Positions 16,232 to 24,873 of a stretch of 64,000 nt of DNA are shown here, piece by piece. The notes under the pieces are model-generated. The model did not search any database. It was not told where the DNA came from and saw nothing but the letters and a program-made list of their open reading frames with translations. Location: contig NZ_RJUU01000002.1 in the NCBI RefSeq assembly GCF_003751445.1, positions 372,001-436,000 on the forward strand. Reading direction: 5' to 3'. Numbering within the stretch: position 1 is the first letter of the stretch; each line of letters begins with the position of its first letter. The stretch is from Streptomyces sp. 840.1 (GTDB lineage Bacteria > Actinomycetota > Actinomycetes > Streptomycetales > Streptomycetaceae). The translations under genes and the position numbers were made by a program.

Positions 16232-16882
16232 ATGCTGAACAAGTACGCGCGTGCATTCTTCACGCGTGTCCTCACACCGTTCGCCGCACTGCTGCTCCGT
16301 CTCGGCGTCAGCCCCGACGCGGTCACTCTGATCGGCACGGCCGGGGTGATGGCAGGTGCGCTGGTCTTCTTCCCGATGGGGGAGTTCTTCTGGGGCACGA
16401 TCGTCATCACGATCTTCGTCTTCTCCGACCTCGTCGACGGGAACATGGCGCGGCAGGCCGGTATCTCCAGCCGGTGGGGCGCGTTCCTCGACTCGACGCT
16501 CGACCGGGTCGCCGACGGCGCGATCTTCGCCGGCTTCGCCCTCTGGTACGCGGGCAGCGGCGACAACAACGTCCTGTGCGCCGTCGCGATCTTCTGCCTC
16601 GCGAGCGGCCAGGTCGTCTCGTACACCAAGGCGCGCGGTGAGTCGATCGGTCTGCCGGTCGCGGTCAACGGGCTCGTGGAGCGTGCCGAGCGGCTGGTGA
16701 TCTCGCTGGTGGCCGCCGGTCTGGCGGGCCTGCACGCGTTCGGTGTACCCGGCATCCAGGTGCTCCTGCCGATCGCGCTGTGGATCGTCGCGGCGGGCAG
16801 CCTGGTGACGCTGGTGCAGCGCGTCGTGACGGTGCGCCGCGAGTCGGCGGAGGCCGACGCGGCCGGGAGCGGGGCCGCTTAG
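16232..16882 (+). CDS. pgsA: CDP-alcohol phosphatidyltransferase, phosphatidylinositol phosphate synthase
   Basis: A 216-residue polytopic membrane enzyme. The full CDP-alcohol phosphotransferase signature D-G-x2-A-R-x8-G-x3-D-x3-D is present (DGNMARQAGISSRWG followed by AFLDSTLD, about residues 72-94), which binds CDP-diacylglycerol and metal ions. In actinobacteria the paralog that begins the phosphatidylinositol mannoside operon makes phosphatidylinositol phosphate from CDP-diacylglycerol and inositol 1-phosphate. Six membrane segments are visible. Its TAG stop overlaps the GTG of the next gene by one base, so the three-gene lipid operon is translationally coupled. The symbol follows usual annotation; the substrate is inferred from context. 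Confidence 0.9.
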   Translation: MLNKYARAFFTRVLTPFAALLLRLGVSPDAVTLIGTAGVMAGALVFFPMGEFFWGTIVITIFVFSDLVDGNMARQAGISSRWGAFLDSTLDRVADGAIFAGFALWYAGSGDNNVLCAVAIFCLASGQVVSYTKARGESIGLPVAVNGLVERAERLVISLVAAGLAGLHAFGVPGIQVLLPIALWIVAAGSLVTLVQRVVTVRRESAEADAAGSGAA

Positions 16883-17817
16883 TGAGCCGCGCGACCGGGA
16901 ACCCCCGGCCCGGCCCCGGGGAACGGATCAGCGACGGCCTGTACGGACTCGGCTGGGCCGCGGTCAAGACGCTCCCCGAACCGGCCGCTCGCGCCCTTTT
17001 CCGCACCATCGCCGACCAGGTGTGGAAGCGGCGCGGCAAGAGCGTGCTGCGGCTGGAGTCGAATCTGGCGCGGGTGGTCCCGGACGCGAGCCCCGCCCGC
17101 CTCGCGGCACTGTCCAAGGCCGGGATGCGCTCGTACATGCGGTACTGGATGGAGTCGTTCCGGCTGCCCACCTGGAGTGCGCGGCGGATCAAGGACTCCA
17201 TCGACGTGAGCGACGCCCACCGGCTGACCGAGGGGCTCGACGCCGGGCGCGGTGTCATCCTCGCCCTGCCGCACCTGGGGAACTGGGACCTGGCGGGCGC
17301 CTGGGTCACCACGGATCTGAAGGTCCCCTTCACGACGGTCGCGGAGCGGCTGAAGCCGGAGTCGCTGTACGACCGGTTCGTCGCCTACCGCGAGGGCCTC
17401 GGCATGGAGGTCCTGGCGCACAACGGCGGGACCGCCTTCGGCACGCTGGCCCAGCGGCTGCGCGCGGGCGGCCTGGTCTGCCTCGTCGCCGACCGCGATC
17501 TGTCGGCCTCCGGCGTCGAGGTGACGTTCTTCGGTGACACGGCCCGGATGCCGGCCGGCCCGGCGCTGCTCGCCCAGCAGACTGGGGCGCTGCTGCTGCC
17601 GGTCACGCTCAACTACGACGACACGCCGGTGATGAAGGCGCGGATCCATCCGCCCGTCGAGGTCCCCGGCTCAGGTGACCGTGCGGAGAGGACGTCTGTG
17701 ATGACACAGGCCCTGGCCGACGCGTTCGCCCTGGGCATCGCCGAGCACCCGGAGGACTGGCACATGCTGCAACGGCTCTGGCTCGCCGACCTCGAACCCC
17801 TCGGAGACCAGCAGTGA
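16882..17817 (+). CDS. Phosphatidylinositol mannoside acyltransferase
   Basis: A 311-residue LpxL/HtrB-like acyltransferase. The catalytic H-x4-D motif is HLGNWD (about residues 133-138), followed by the substrate-pocket motif VADRDLS and the conserved FFGDTARMPAGPALLA stretch. In mycobacteria the homolog (PatA) acylates the mannose of PIM on the cytoplasmic face of the membrane, using acyl-CoA. Starting at the GTG at 16882, it overlaps the PIP synthase stop by one base, and its own stop overlaps the pimA start by four bases, placing it between synthesis of phosphatidylinositol phosphate and the first mannosylation, as expected. Confidence 0.9.
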   Translation: MSRATGNPRPGPGERISDGLYGLGWAAVKTLPEPAARALFRTIADQVWKRRGKSVLRLESNLARVVPDASPARLAALSKAGMRSYMRYWMESFRLPTWSARRIKDSIDVSDAHRLTEGLDAGRGVILALPHLGNWDLAGAWVTTDLKVPFTTVAERLKPESLYDRFVAYREGLGMEVLAHNGGTAFGTLAQRLRAGGLVCLVADRDLSASGVEVTFFGDTARMPAGPALLAQQTGALLLPVTLNYDDTPVMKARIHPPVEVPGSGDRAERTSVMTQALADAFALGIAEHPEDWHMLQRLWLADLEPLGDQQ

Positions 17818-18974
17818 AGATCGGCATCGTCTGCCCGTACTCCTGGGACGTACCGGGCGGTGTGCAGTTCCACATCCGCGATCTGGCCGAGCACCTGATC
17901 CGGCTCGGCCACCAGGTGTCCGTGCTCGCCCCGGCGGACGACGAGACACCGCTCCCGTCGTACGTGGTCTCGGCCGGCCGGGCCGTGCCCGTCCGGTACA
18001 ACGGCTCGGTGGCCCGGCTGAACTTCGGTTTCCTGTCGGCGGCACGGGTGCGGCGCTGGCTGCACGACGGCACGTTCGACGTGATCCACATCCACGAGCC
18101 GACCTCGCCGTCGCTGGGGCTGCTGACCTGCTGGGCGGCGCAGGGACCCATCGTCGCCACGTTCCACACGTCCAATCCGCGCTCCCGGGCGATGATCGCC
18201 GCCTACCCGATCCTCCAGCCCGCCCTGGAGAAGATCAGCGCACGCATCGCGGTCAGCGAGTACGCGCGCCGCACCCTGGTCGAGCACCTGGGCGGCGACG
18301 CCGTGGTCATCCCCAACGGTGTCGACGTGGACTTCTTCGCCGCGGCCGAGCCCAGGCCCGAGTGGCAGGGCGGCACGATCGGCTTCATCGGCCGCATCGA
18401 CGAGCCCCGCAAGGGCCTGCCCGTCCTGATGCGGGCACTGCCCGCGATCCTGGCCGCCCGCCCGGACACCAGGCTCCTGGTGGCCGGCCGGGGCGACGAG
18501 GAGGAGGCCGTCGCCTCGCTGCCGAAGGAGATGCGCGAGCGGGTCGAGTTCCTCGGCATGGTGAGCGACGAGGACAAGGCGCGGCTGCTGCGCAGCGTTG
18601 ACGTGTACATCGCGCCCAACACCGGCGGCGAGAGCTTCGGCATCATCCTGGTCGAGGCGATGTCCGCGGGCGCACCGGTCCTGGCCAGCGACCTGGACGC
18701 CTTCGCCCAGGTCCTGGACCTGGGCGGCGCCGGTGAGCTGTTCGCCAACGAGGACGCGGACGCGCTGGCCGAGGCGGCGGTCCGGCTGCTGGGTGACCCG
18801 GAGCGGCGCGCGGAGCTGCGGGAGCGCGGCAGCGCACATGTGCGGCGCTTCGACTGGTCGACGGTGGGCGCGGACATCCTCGCGGTGTACGAGACGGTGG
18901 CCGACGGCGCCGCGTCGGTGGCCACGGACGAACGCACGGGGCTGCGGGCCCGGTTCGGGCTGGCGCGGGACTAA
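17814..18974 (+). CDS. pimA: Phosphatidylinositol alpha-mannosyltransferase PimA
   Basis: A 386-residue GT4 glycosyltransferase of GT-B fold that transfers mannose from GDP-mannose to phosphatidylinositol at the inner membrane leaflet. The acceptor-side loop begins IVCPYSWDVPGGVQFHI, and the donor domain carries the E-x7-E motif in GESFGIILVEA plus the GRIDEPRKGL nucleotide-sugar loop. Length matches the family, so the protein is intact. It starts with GTG in a GTGA overlap with the acyltransferase. The stop is TAA, unusual for this genome, and is formed at the very edge of an inverted-repeat mobile element that begins at 18971; the insertion seems to have landed precisely at the end of the gene. 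Confidence 0.95.
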   Translation: MKIGIVCPYSWDVPGGVQFHIRDLAEHLIRLGHQVSVLAPADDETPLPSYVVSAGRAVPVRYNGSVARLNFGFLSAARVRRWLHDGTFDVIHIHEPTSPSLGLLTCWAAQGPIVATFHTSNPRSRAMIAAYPILQPALEKISARIAVSEYARRTLVEHLGGDAVVIPNGVDVDFFAAAEPRPEWQGGTIGFIGRIDEPRKGLPVLMRALPAILAARPDTRLLVAGRGDEEEAVASLPKEMRERVEFLGMVSDEDKARLLRSVDVYIAPNTGGESFGIILVEAMSAGAPVLASDLDAFAQVLDLGGAGELFANEDADALAEAAVRLLGDPERRAELRERGSAHVRRFDWSTVGADILAVYETVADGAASVATDERTGLRARFGLARD

Positions 18975-19119
18975 AGGTTGTTGTACAAGGCCCGAACGAT
19001 CTCCAGGGCCAGCCTGCGGTCGCCGCCCAGGCCGGTGGAAAACGGTGCACAAACGGGCAGTTGATCATGCCCGAGATGGCCGAATCCGGGCGTGATCGCC
19101 GTTGTGCAACAACCTTTAG
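18971..19119. mobile_element. MITE-like element with 18-bp terminal inverted repeats
   Basis: CTAAAGGTTGTTGTACAA (18971-18988) and TTGTGCAACAACCTTTAG (19102-19119) are inverted repeats matching at 17 of 18 positions, bounding 149 bases with no complete gene. The minus strand inside the left end reads ...GGDRRLALEIVRALYNNL and stop, which may be the tail of a lost transposase. The element supplies or overlaps the pimA TAA stop (18972-18974). Size and ends fit a non-autonomous miniature element or an internally deleted insertion sequence. Family not identified. Confidence 0.6.
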
Positions 19120-19258
19120 GGCGTGTTTTGCAAGTAGCGTCGTCCGCCCGGAGGGCGGGCCGGCGGCGTCTGGTGCGTGCGATCGCAAGGCGCGGACATG
19201 GTCTCGTAGCGGAGCTACTGGGGCATTTCCGCAACGCCGCGAGCGTGCGTGCCAGACG
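19118..19258. mobile_element. Truncated second repeat element
   Basis: Beginning AGGGCGTGTTTTGCAAG at 19118, right at the edge of the first element, this 141-base stretch contains two long imperfectly complementary arms (about 19168-19188 and 19238-19258) whose differences would give G-T type pairs, around a small GTAGCGGAGCTAC palindrome. The TTTTGCAAG start resembles one end of a palindromic repeat family I have seen in Streptomyces genomes, whose other end would read CTTGCAAAACACCCT; that end is missing here, cut off by the IS481-type remnant. No gene is present. Confidence 0.45.
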
Positions 19259-19284
19259 CGTCCCCAACCTCACGGGACAGAACA
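19259..19284. repeat. Solo right end of an IS481-type element
   Basis: These 26 bases (CGTCCCCAACC...CAGAACA) match the right terminal repeat of the adjacent complete element (20329-20354) at 24 of 26 positions and end at the same CCTAGG. It looks like a leftover end from an earlier related insertion. Confidence 0.7.
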
Positions 19285-19290
19285 CCTAGG

Positions 19291-20354
19291 TGTTCTGTCC
19301 ACGGAGGTTGGTGACGGATTCCACGGCTTGGGGATCTTGAACGAGTGAGGGCCTTCCGGGTTCGGTGTGGATTGCGACATCTACACGAACGACCAGAAGG
19401 CCCTCATGTCCCACCGTAATGCACCCCTGACCGAGACCGGACGTCTGCGTCTGGCCCGCTGCGTCGTGGACGACGGCTGGCCGCTGCGCCGGGCCGCCGA
19501 GCGCTTCCAGGTCTCGACGACCACCGCTCAGCGGTGGGCAGTCCGCTACCGCGAGCAGGGCGAGGCCGGGATGGCCGACCGCTCCTCCCGGCCCCACCAC
19601 AGCCCAGGCCGGACACCGACGCGGACCGAGCGGCGGATCATCAGGGTCCGCGTCCTGCGGCGCTGGGGCCCGGCCCGCATCGCGTATCTCCTCGGGCTGA
19701 ACCCGGCGACCGTCCACCGTGTCCTGACCCGCTACAAACTCGCCCGCCTGGCTCACCTCGACCGGGCCACCGGCCGGGTGATCCGCCGCTACGAGCACGC
19801 CGCCCCCGGCGACCTCGTCCACGTCGACATCAAAAAGCTCGGCAACATCCCCGACGGCGGAGGCCACAAGGTCCTCGGCCGGCAAGCGGGCCGCAAAAAC
19901 CGGGCGAAGGCCGGCATGAGCTTCCTGCACAACGCTGTCGACGACCATTCCCGCCTGGCCTACAGCGAGATCCTCACCGACGAGAAGAAGGAAACCGCCG
20001 TCGGATTCTGGCAACGGGCCCACGCCTACTTCGCCGCTGCCGGCATCACCGTCCAGCGGGTCCTGACCGACAACGGTTCCTGCTACAAGTCATACCTCTG
20101 GCGCAACTCCCTTGCCGGACAGGGGATTTCACACAAGCGGACCCGTCCCTACCGGCCCCAGACCAACGGGAAGGTAGAGCGGTTCAACCGCACCCTTCTG
20201 GACGAATGGGCCTACGCCCAGACCTACCGGACCGAGACCGAGCGACGCGACGCCTACCCGCGATGGCTCCACACCTACAATCACCACCGCGGACACACCG
20301 CACTCAAGGGCCAGCCACCCGCCAGCCGCGTCCCCAACCTCACGGGTCAGTACA
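19291..20354 (+). mobile_element. Complete IS481-family insertion sequence, 1,064 bp
   Basis: Left end TGTTCTGTCCACGGAGG and right end (reversed) TGTACTGACCCGTGAGG continue as terminal inverted repeats of about 26 bp with six mismatches. Both sides carry CCTAGG (19285-19290 and 20355-20360), a six-base direct repeat that is the likely target duplication around a CTAG core. The single gene inside is an intact transposase. Element, gene and ends all look complete, so it may still be active. It separates pimA from the LemA-like gene. Confidence 0.9.
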
Positions 20355-20359
20355 CCTAG
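19406..20359 (+). CDS. IS481-family transposase (DDE type)
   Basis: A 317-residue transposase. Residues 1-110 hold helix-turn-helix domains (LRRAAERFQVSTTTAQRWAVRYR and the second GPARIAYLLGLNPATVHRVL), followed by the rve integrase core with the three acidic residues visible in HVDIKKLG, LTDNGSCY and GKVERFNRT. The ATG at 19406 starts MSHRNAPLTETGRLRLARCV, the usual family start. There is no frameshift. The stop codon TAG (20357-20359) lies outside the element, in the duplicated target CCTAGG, so the target site completes the gene; the solo end at 19259-19284 would do the same. Confidence 0.95.
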   Translation: MSHRNAPLTETGRLRLARCVVDDGWPLRRAAERFQVSTTTAQRWAVRYREQGEAGMADRSSRPHHSPGRTPTRTERRIIRVRVLRRWGPARIAYLLGLNPATVHRVLTRYKLARLAHLDRATGRVIRRYEHAAPGDLVHVDIKKLGNIPDGGGHKVLGRQAGRKNRAKAGMSFLHNAVDDHSRLAYSEILTDEKKETAVGFWQRAHAYFAAAGITVQRVLTDNGSCYKSYLWRNSLAGQGISHKRTRPYRPQTNGKVERFNRTLLDEWAYAQTYRTETERRDAYPRWLHTYNHHRGHTALKGQPPASRVPNLTGQYT

Positions 20360-20431
20360 GGCGGCCCGGAGCGTCGCCGACGCGGGTGACCGGGGGCCGG
20401 GTGGTGCCCGGTCACCGGTAGCCTTCGGCCC

Positions 20432-20977
20432 GTGACCGAAACCCTCATCTGGACCGTCGTCGTGCTCGTCGCGATCGGCCTGTACCTCAGCTGGACCGCC
20501 GGGCGGCTCGACCGGCTCCACACCCGTATCGACGCGGCGCGGGCCGCGCTCGACGCGCAACTGCTGCGCCGGGCCTCGGTCACCCAGGAACTCGCCACGT
20601 CCGGCGTGCTGGACCCGGCCGCCTCCATCGTCCTGTACGAGGCCGCGCACGCCGCCCGTCAGTCGGAGGAGGAGCACCGCGAGGTGGCCGAGAGCGAACT
20701 GAGCACCGCCCTGCGCGCCGTGTTCGGTGAACCGGCACAGGTGGACGCGGTGAAGGAGATCCCGGGCGGCGAGGACGCCGCGTCCGAACTGGCCGCCGCC
20801 GTCCGCCGGGTCCCGATGGCGCGCCGGTTCCACAACGACGCGGTGCGGGCCGCCCGTGCGCTGCGCCGCCACCGCACGGTGCGCTGGTTCCGGCTGGCCG
20901 GTCACGCGCCCTTCCCGCTCGCCTTCGAGATGGACGACGAGCCGCCGGTCGCCCTCGCCGCCCGCCCGGTCAGCTGA
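20432..20977 (+). CDS. LemA-like membrane-anchored protein
   Basis: A 181-residue protein with one N-terminal membrane segment (about 5-22) followed by coiled-coil-rich helices: RLDRLHTRIDAARAALDAQL then LRRAS, much like the LemA pattern of paired helices after a membrane anchor. The C-terminal part (ARRFHNDAVRAARALRRHRT) and a final FEMDDEPP also recall LemA. Function in this family is unknown. The GTG at 20432 lies 72 bases beyond the insertion sequence, so the IS may have replaced or altered its promoter region; in related genomes this gene lies between pimA and pdxS, an order I recall but did not check. Confidence 0.65.
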   Translation: MTETLIWTVVVLVAIGLYLSWTAGRLDRLHTRIDAARAALDAQLLRRASVTQELATSGVLDPAASIVLYEAAHAARQSEEEHREVAESELSTALRAVFGEPAQVDAVKEIPGGEDAASELAAAVRRVPMARRFHNDAVRAARALRRHRTVRWFRLAGHAPFPLAFEMDDEPPVALAARPVS

Positions 20978-21133
20978 CACCCGAGCACCGAGACCCCGTG
21001 CCGCGACCGCCGGCCGGACCAAAACGATCCACCGGCCTCCTATTGGCCCTTGCTGTGGACCGGCCCCGGAGAGTTTGCTCAGCAGTGCATCACTCCGCAC
21101 GCTCAGCGCCCCTTCTCCCAGTGAGGTCCATCC

Positions 21134-22054
21134 GTGTCCACGCTTCCCAGCACCCCGCAGTCCGCTGACTCCCCGGCGACCGGCACCGCCCGCGTCAAGC
21201 GCGGCATGGCCGAGCAGCTCAAGGGCGGCGTGATCATGGACGTCGTCAACGCCGAGCAGGCGAAGATAGCCGAGGACGCGGGCGCCGTGGCCGTCATGGC
21301 CCTGGAGCGGGTGCCCGCCGACATCCGTAAGGACGGCGGCGTGGCCCGGATGTCCGACCCGAACATGATCGAGGAGATCATCGAGGCCGTCTCCATCCCG
21401 GTCATGGCGAAGTCCCGCATCGGACACTTCGTCGAGGCCCAGGTCCTGCAGTCCCTCGGCGTCGACTACATCGACGAGTCCGAGGTGCTCACCCCGGCCG
21501 ACGAGGTCAACCACAGCGACAAGTTCGCCTTCACCACCCCGTTCGTCTGCGGCGCCACCAACCTGGGCGAGGCCCTGCGCCGCATCGCCGAGGGTGCGGC
21601 CATGATCCGCTCGAAGGGCGAGGCCGGCACCGGCAACGTCGTCGAGGCGGTCCGCCACCTGCGCCAGATCAAGAACGAGATCGCCCGGCTGCGCGGCTAC
21701 GACAACAACGAGCTGTACGCCGCCGCCAAGGACCTCCGCGCCCCGTACGAGCTGGTCAAGGAGGTCGCCGAGCTCGGCAAGCTGCCCGTCGTCCTCTTCT
21801 CCGCCGGTGGCGTCGCCACCCCGGCCGACGCCGCGCTGATGCGCCAGCTCGGTGCCGAGGGCGTCTTCGTCGGCTCCGGCATCTTCAAGTCCGGCGACCC
21901 GGCCAAGCGCGCCGCCGCCATCGTGAAGGCCACCACGTTCTTCGACGACCCGAAGATCATCGCGGACGCCTCCCGCAACCTGGGCGAGGCCATGGTCGGC
22001 ATCAACTGCGACACGCTGCCCGAGACCGAGCGCTACGCCAACCGCGGCTGGTAG
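21134..22054 (+). CDS. pdxS: Pyridoxal 5'-phosphate synthase lyase subunit PdxS
   Basis: A 306-residue TIM-barrel synthase that condenses ribose 5-phosphate, glyceraldehyde 3-phosphate and ammonia to pyridoxal phosphate. The N terminus carries the hallmark [20 protein letters not shown], the phosphate-binding [12 protein letters not shown] lies near 215-230, and the catalytic lysines are in the VIMDVV-AK/MAKSR and [11 protein letters not shown] regions. The GTG at 21134 has GAGG upstream. PdxT, which supplies ammonia from glutamine, follows six bases after the stop, so the two are one transcription unit making the PdxST complex. Confidence 0.98.
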   Translation: MSTLPSTPQSADSPATGTARVKRGMAEQLKGGVIMDVVNAEQAKIAEDAGAVAVMALERVPADIRKDGGVARMSDPNMIEEIIEAVSIPVMAKSRIGHFVEAQVLQSLGVDYIDESEVLTPADEVNHSDKFAFTTPFVCGATNLGEALRRIAEGAAMIRSKGEAGTGNVVEAVRHLRQIKNEIARLRGYDNNELYAAAKDLRAPYELVKEVAELGKLPVVLFSAGGVATPADAALMRQLGAEGVFVGSGIFKSGDPAKRAAAIVKATTFFDDPKIIADASRNLGEAMVGINCDTLPETERYANRGW

Positions 22055-22060
22055 TCACTG

Positions 22061-22654
22061 ATGAGCGACACCCCTGTGATCGGCGTCCTGGCTCTCCAGG
22101 GCGACGTACGGGAACACCTGATCGCCCTGGCCTCGGCGGACGCCCTGGCCAGGCCGGTCCGGCGGCCCGAGGAACTCGCCGAGGTCGACGGCCTGGTCGT
22201 CCCCGGCGGCGAGTCCACCACGATGTCCAAACTGGCCGAGCTGTTCGGGATGCTGGAACCGCTGCGCGAGCGGGTCGCCGCGGGGATGCCGGTCTACGGC
22301 ACCTGCGCCGGAATGATCCTCCTCGCGGACAAGATCCTGGACCCGCGCTCGGGTCAGGAGACGATCGGCGGCATCGACATGATCGTGCGCCGTAACGCTT
22401 TCGGGCGGCAGAACGAGTCCTTCGAGGCGGCCGTCGAGGTGGCCGGGATCGAGGGCGGGCCCGTCGAGGGCGTCTTCATCAGGGCCCCCTGGGTCGAGTC
22501 CGTGGGCGCGCGGGCCAAGGTGGTGGCCGAGCACGGGGGCCACATCGTGGCAGTACGGCAGGGAAACGCCCTTGCCACGTCATTCCACCCGGAACTGACC
22601 GGAGACCACCGACTTCACGCGTACTTCGTCGACATGGTGCGCGCAGCGGGCTGA
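22061..22654 (+). CDS. pdxT: Pyridoxal 5'-phosphate synthase glutaminase subunit PdxT
   Basis: A 197-residue class I glutamine amidotransferase. The nucleophile C82 lies in YGTCAGM, the oxyanion loop in PGGESTTM (48-55), and the His-Glu pair in SFHPELTGD near the C terminus. It docks on PdxS and channels ammonia into the barrel. It begins six bases after pdxS, confirming the pair. Confidence 0.98.
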   Translation: MSDTPVIGVLALQGDVREHLIALASADALARPVRRPEELAEVDGLVVPGGESTTMSKLAELFGMLEPLRERVAAGMPVYGTCAGMILLADKILDPRSGQETIGGIDMIVRRNAFGRQNESFEAAVEVAGIEGGPVEGVFIRAPWVESVGARAKVVAEHGGHIVAVRQGNALATSFHPELTGDHRLHAYFVDMVRAAG

Positions 22655-22715
22655 CTCGACCCCGGTAGGATCTCTCGGGTTCGTACGGAATTTGGTGACG
22701 CGAAGGAGAAGGCAG

Positions 22716-23468
22716 ATGTCCGGCCACTCTAAATGGGCTACGACGAAGCACAAGAAGGCCGTGATTGACGCCAAGCGCGGCAAGCTCTTCGCGAAGCTGA
22801 TCAAGAACATCGAGGTCGCGGCCCGCACCGGTGGTGTGGACCCCGAGGGCAACCCGACCCTTGTGGACGCGATCCAGAAGGCGAAGAAGAGCTCGGTCCC
22901 GAACAAGAACATCGACTCCGCGGTCAAGCGCGGTGGCGGTCTCGAAGCGGGCGGCGTCGACTACCAGACGATCATGTACGAGGGTTACGGCCCCAACGGT
23001 GTCGCGGTGCTCATCGAGTGCCTCACCGACAACCGCAACCGTGCCGCGTCCGACGTACGTGTCGCCATGACGCGCAACGGCGGCTCGATGGCCGACCCGG
23101 GCTCGGTCTCGTACCTGTTCAACCGCAAGGGCGTCGTGATCGTCCCCAAGGGTGAGCTGTCCGAGGACGACGTGCTGGGTGCCGTCCTCGACGCCGGCGC
23201 CGAGGAGGTCAACGACCTCGGTGAGACGTACGAGGTCGTCAGCGAGGCCACCGACATGGTCGCGGTCCGTACCGCGCTCCAGGAGGCGGGCATCGACTAC
23301 GACTCGGCCGAGGCCAACTTCCTGCCCACCATGCAGGTCGACCTCGACGAGGAGGGCGCCCGCAAGATCTTCAAGCTGATCGACGCGCTGGAGGACAGCG
23401 ACGACGTGCAGAACGTCTTCGCGAACTTCGACGTCTCGGACGAGGTCATGGAGAAGGTCGACGCCTGA
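22716..23468 (+). CDS. YebC/PmpR-family protein
   Basis: A 250-residue member of the YebC family, with the invariant start [29 protein letters not shown] and the central [11 protein letters not shown] stretch. Members have been described as transcription regulators and more recently as translation factors that relieve ribosome stalling on proline-rich stretches; which role applies in Streptomyces is not clear from sequence. The ATG at 22716 follows AAGGAGAAGG. In actinobacteria it typically lies upstream of ruvCAB, as here, but a strong hairpin and a separate promoter stand between it and ruvC. Confidence 0.95.
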   Translation: MSGHSKWATTKHKKAVIDAKRGKLFAKLIKNIEVAARTGGVDPEGNPTLVDAIQKAKKSSVPNKNIDSAVKRGGGLEAGGVDYQTIMYEGYGPNGVAVLIECLTDNRNRAASDVRVAMTRNGGSMADPGSVSYLFNRKGVVIVPKGELSEDDVLGAVLDAGAEEVNDLGETYEVVSEATDMVAVRTALQEAGIDYDSAEANFLPTMQVDLDEEGARKIFKLIDALEDSDDVQNVFANFDVSDEVMEKVDA

Positions 23469-23496
23469 GCCGTCGCCGACCGGCGCAGCTTTCGCG

Positions 23497-23531
23497 GACG
23501 GGCCGACGGGGACACACCCCGTCGGCCCGTC
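23497..23531 (+). terminator. Strong hairpin between yebC and ruvC
   Basis: Perfect 15-bp arms (23497-23511 and 23517-23531) with an ACACA loop. It ends four bases before the -35-like element of the ruvC promoter, separating repair genes from yebC transcription. Confidence 0.85.
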
Positions 23532-23534
23532 GCA

Positions 23535-23557
23535 TTGTCAGTGCGAGCCGATAGCCT
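23535..23557 (+). promoter_or_regulatory. PafBC-type (RecA-independent) DNA-damage promoter of ruvCAB
   Basis: TTGTCAGTG (23535-23543), eight bases, TAGCCT (23552-23557) fits the pattern TTGTCRGTG-N8-TAnnnT known from mycobacterial damage-inducible promoters that depend on the activator PafBC. It lies 40 bases upstream of the ruvC GTG. A second, similar site precedes rarA. Confidence 0.75.
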
Positions 23558-23597
23558 GCCAGAACAGTTGACCGATCGGCAGGGAGGGGACGACCCG

Positions 23598-24170
23598 GTG
23601 CGGGTACTCGGTGTGGACCCCGGGCTGACCAGGTGCGGCGTCGGAGTCGTCGAGGGCGTCGCGGGCCGTCCCCTGACGATGCTCGGCGTAGGAGTCGTGC
23701 GCACCCCGTCCGACGCGGAGCTCGGACACCGGCTGGTGGCCATCGAGCGCGGCATCGAGGAGTGGCTCGACGAGCACCGCCCCGAATACGTCGCCGTCGA
23801 GCGGGTGTTCGCCCAGCACAACGTCCGGACGGTGATGGGCACCGCCCAGGCCAGCGCGGTCGCCATGCTCTGCGCGTCCCGCCGCGGTATTCCGGTCGCC
23901 CTGCACACGCCCAGCGAGGTCAAGGCCGCCGTCACGGGCAGCGGCCGCGCGGACAAGGCGCAGGTCGGCGCCATGGTCACCCGGCTCCTTCGGCTGGACG
24001 CCCCGCCGAAGCCGGCCGACGCCGCCGACGCGCTGGCCCTCGCCATCTGTCACATCTGGCGCGCCCCGGCCGCCAACCGCCTCCAGCAGGCGCACGCGGC
24101 AGCGACCGCGGCCCGTACCCCGCGCGTTCCGCGCACCGCAGCAGCTCCCGTCCGGAAGGTCCCCCGATGA
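23598..24170 (+). CDS. ruvC: Holliday junction endonuclease RuvC
   Basis: A 190-residue resolvase that nicks Holliday junctions symmetrically as a dimer. The first catalytic aspartate is in [11 protein letters not shown] at the N terminus, the central acidic residue in [12 protein letters not shown], and the final acidic pair in [15 protein letters not shown] basic proline-rich C-terminal tail of about 30 residues is longer than in E. coli. The GTG at 23598 follows AGGGAGGGG; an in-frame GTG at 23535 would overlap the promoter and is not chosen. ruvA starts inside its stop (ATGA). Confidence 0.97.
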   Translation: MRVLGVDPGLTRCGVGVVEGVAGRPLTMLGVGVVRTPSDAELGHRLVAIERGIEEWLDEHRPEYVAVERVFAQHNVRTVMGTAQASAVAMLCASRRGIPVALHTPSEVKAAVTGSGRADKAQVGAMVTRLLRLDAPPKPADAADALALAICHIWRAPAANRLQQAHAAATAARTPRVPRTAAAPVRKVPR

Positions 24171-24793
24171 TCGCCTTCATCACCGGCCCCGTGGCCGCGA
24201 TCGCCCCCACCACGGCCGTGATCGAGGTCGGCGGCATCGGCATGGCCGTCCAGTGCGCGCCGAACACCCTCGCCGCCCTGCGGATCGGCAAGGAGGCCAG
24301 GCTCGCCACCTCCCTCGTCGTACGGGAGGACTCGCTCACGCTCTACGGCTTCGCCGACGACGACGAGCGGCAGACCTTCGAGCTGCTCCAGACCGCCAGC
24401 GGGGTCGGCCCCAGGCTCGCCCAGGCCATGCTCGCCACCCACAGCCCGGACGCCCTGCGCATCGCCGTGTCCACCGGTGACGAGAAGGCGCTCACCGCGG
24501 TCTCCGGCATCGGCAAGAAGGGCGCGCAGAAGCTCCTGCTCGAACTGAAGGACCGGCTCGGCGAGCCGGTCGGCGCCCACATCGGCCAGCAGGGCATCGG
24601 CACCGCGGTCACCTCCTCCTGGCGTGACCAGCTGCAGGCCGCACTGATCGGCCTCGGCTACGCCACCCGCGAGGCCGACGAAGCGGTCTCCGCCGTGGCA
24701 CCGCAGGCGGAGACGGCCATCGCCGAGGGCGCCCAGCCGCCCGTGCCCCAGCTGCTGCGCGCCGCCCTGCAGACCCTCAACCGCGCGCGCTGA
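24167..24793 (+). CDS. ruvA: Holliday junction branch migration protein RuvA
   Basis: A 208-residue DNA-binding subunit. Domain I is an OB fold ([25 protein letters not shown]), domain II holds two helix-hairpin-helix motifs ([17 protein letters not shown] and [20 protein letters not shown]), and the C-terminal helix domain that contacts RuvB is present ([18 protein letters not shown]). It starts with an ATGA overlap on ruvC and is followed after 80 bases by ruvB. Confidence 0.97.
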   Translation: MIAFITGPVAAIAPTTAVIEVGGIGMAVQCAPNTLAALRIGKEARLATSLVVREDSLTLYGFADDDERQTFELLQTASGVGPRLAQAMLATHSPDALRIAVSTGDEKALTAVSGIGKKGAQKLLLELKDRLGEPVGAHIGQQGIGTAVTSSWRDQLQAALIGLGYATREADEAVSAVAPQAETAIAEGAQPPVPQLLRAALQTLNRAR

Positions 24794-24873
24794 GCGGAAC
24801 CGGGCAACACCCCTGACGCCCGGCCGGGCACCTCACGGCACGGCACCGAAACACCCGAGGCGGGACTGACGAG

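Noticed and set aside
18971..19285. 104-aa minus-strand frame through the repeat elements
   Set aside because: It spans two different mobile fragments; only its last 20 or so residues might derive from a transposase.
23010..23030. TTGTCGGTG on the minus strand inside yebC
   Set aside because: Inside a coding region, no TAnnnT element eight bases downstream and no gene in that direction.
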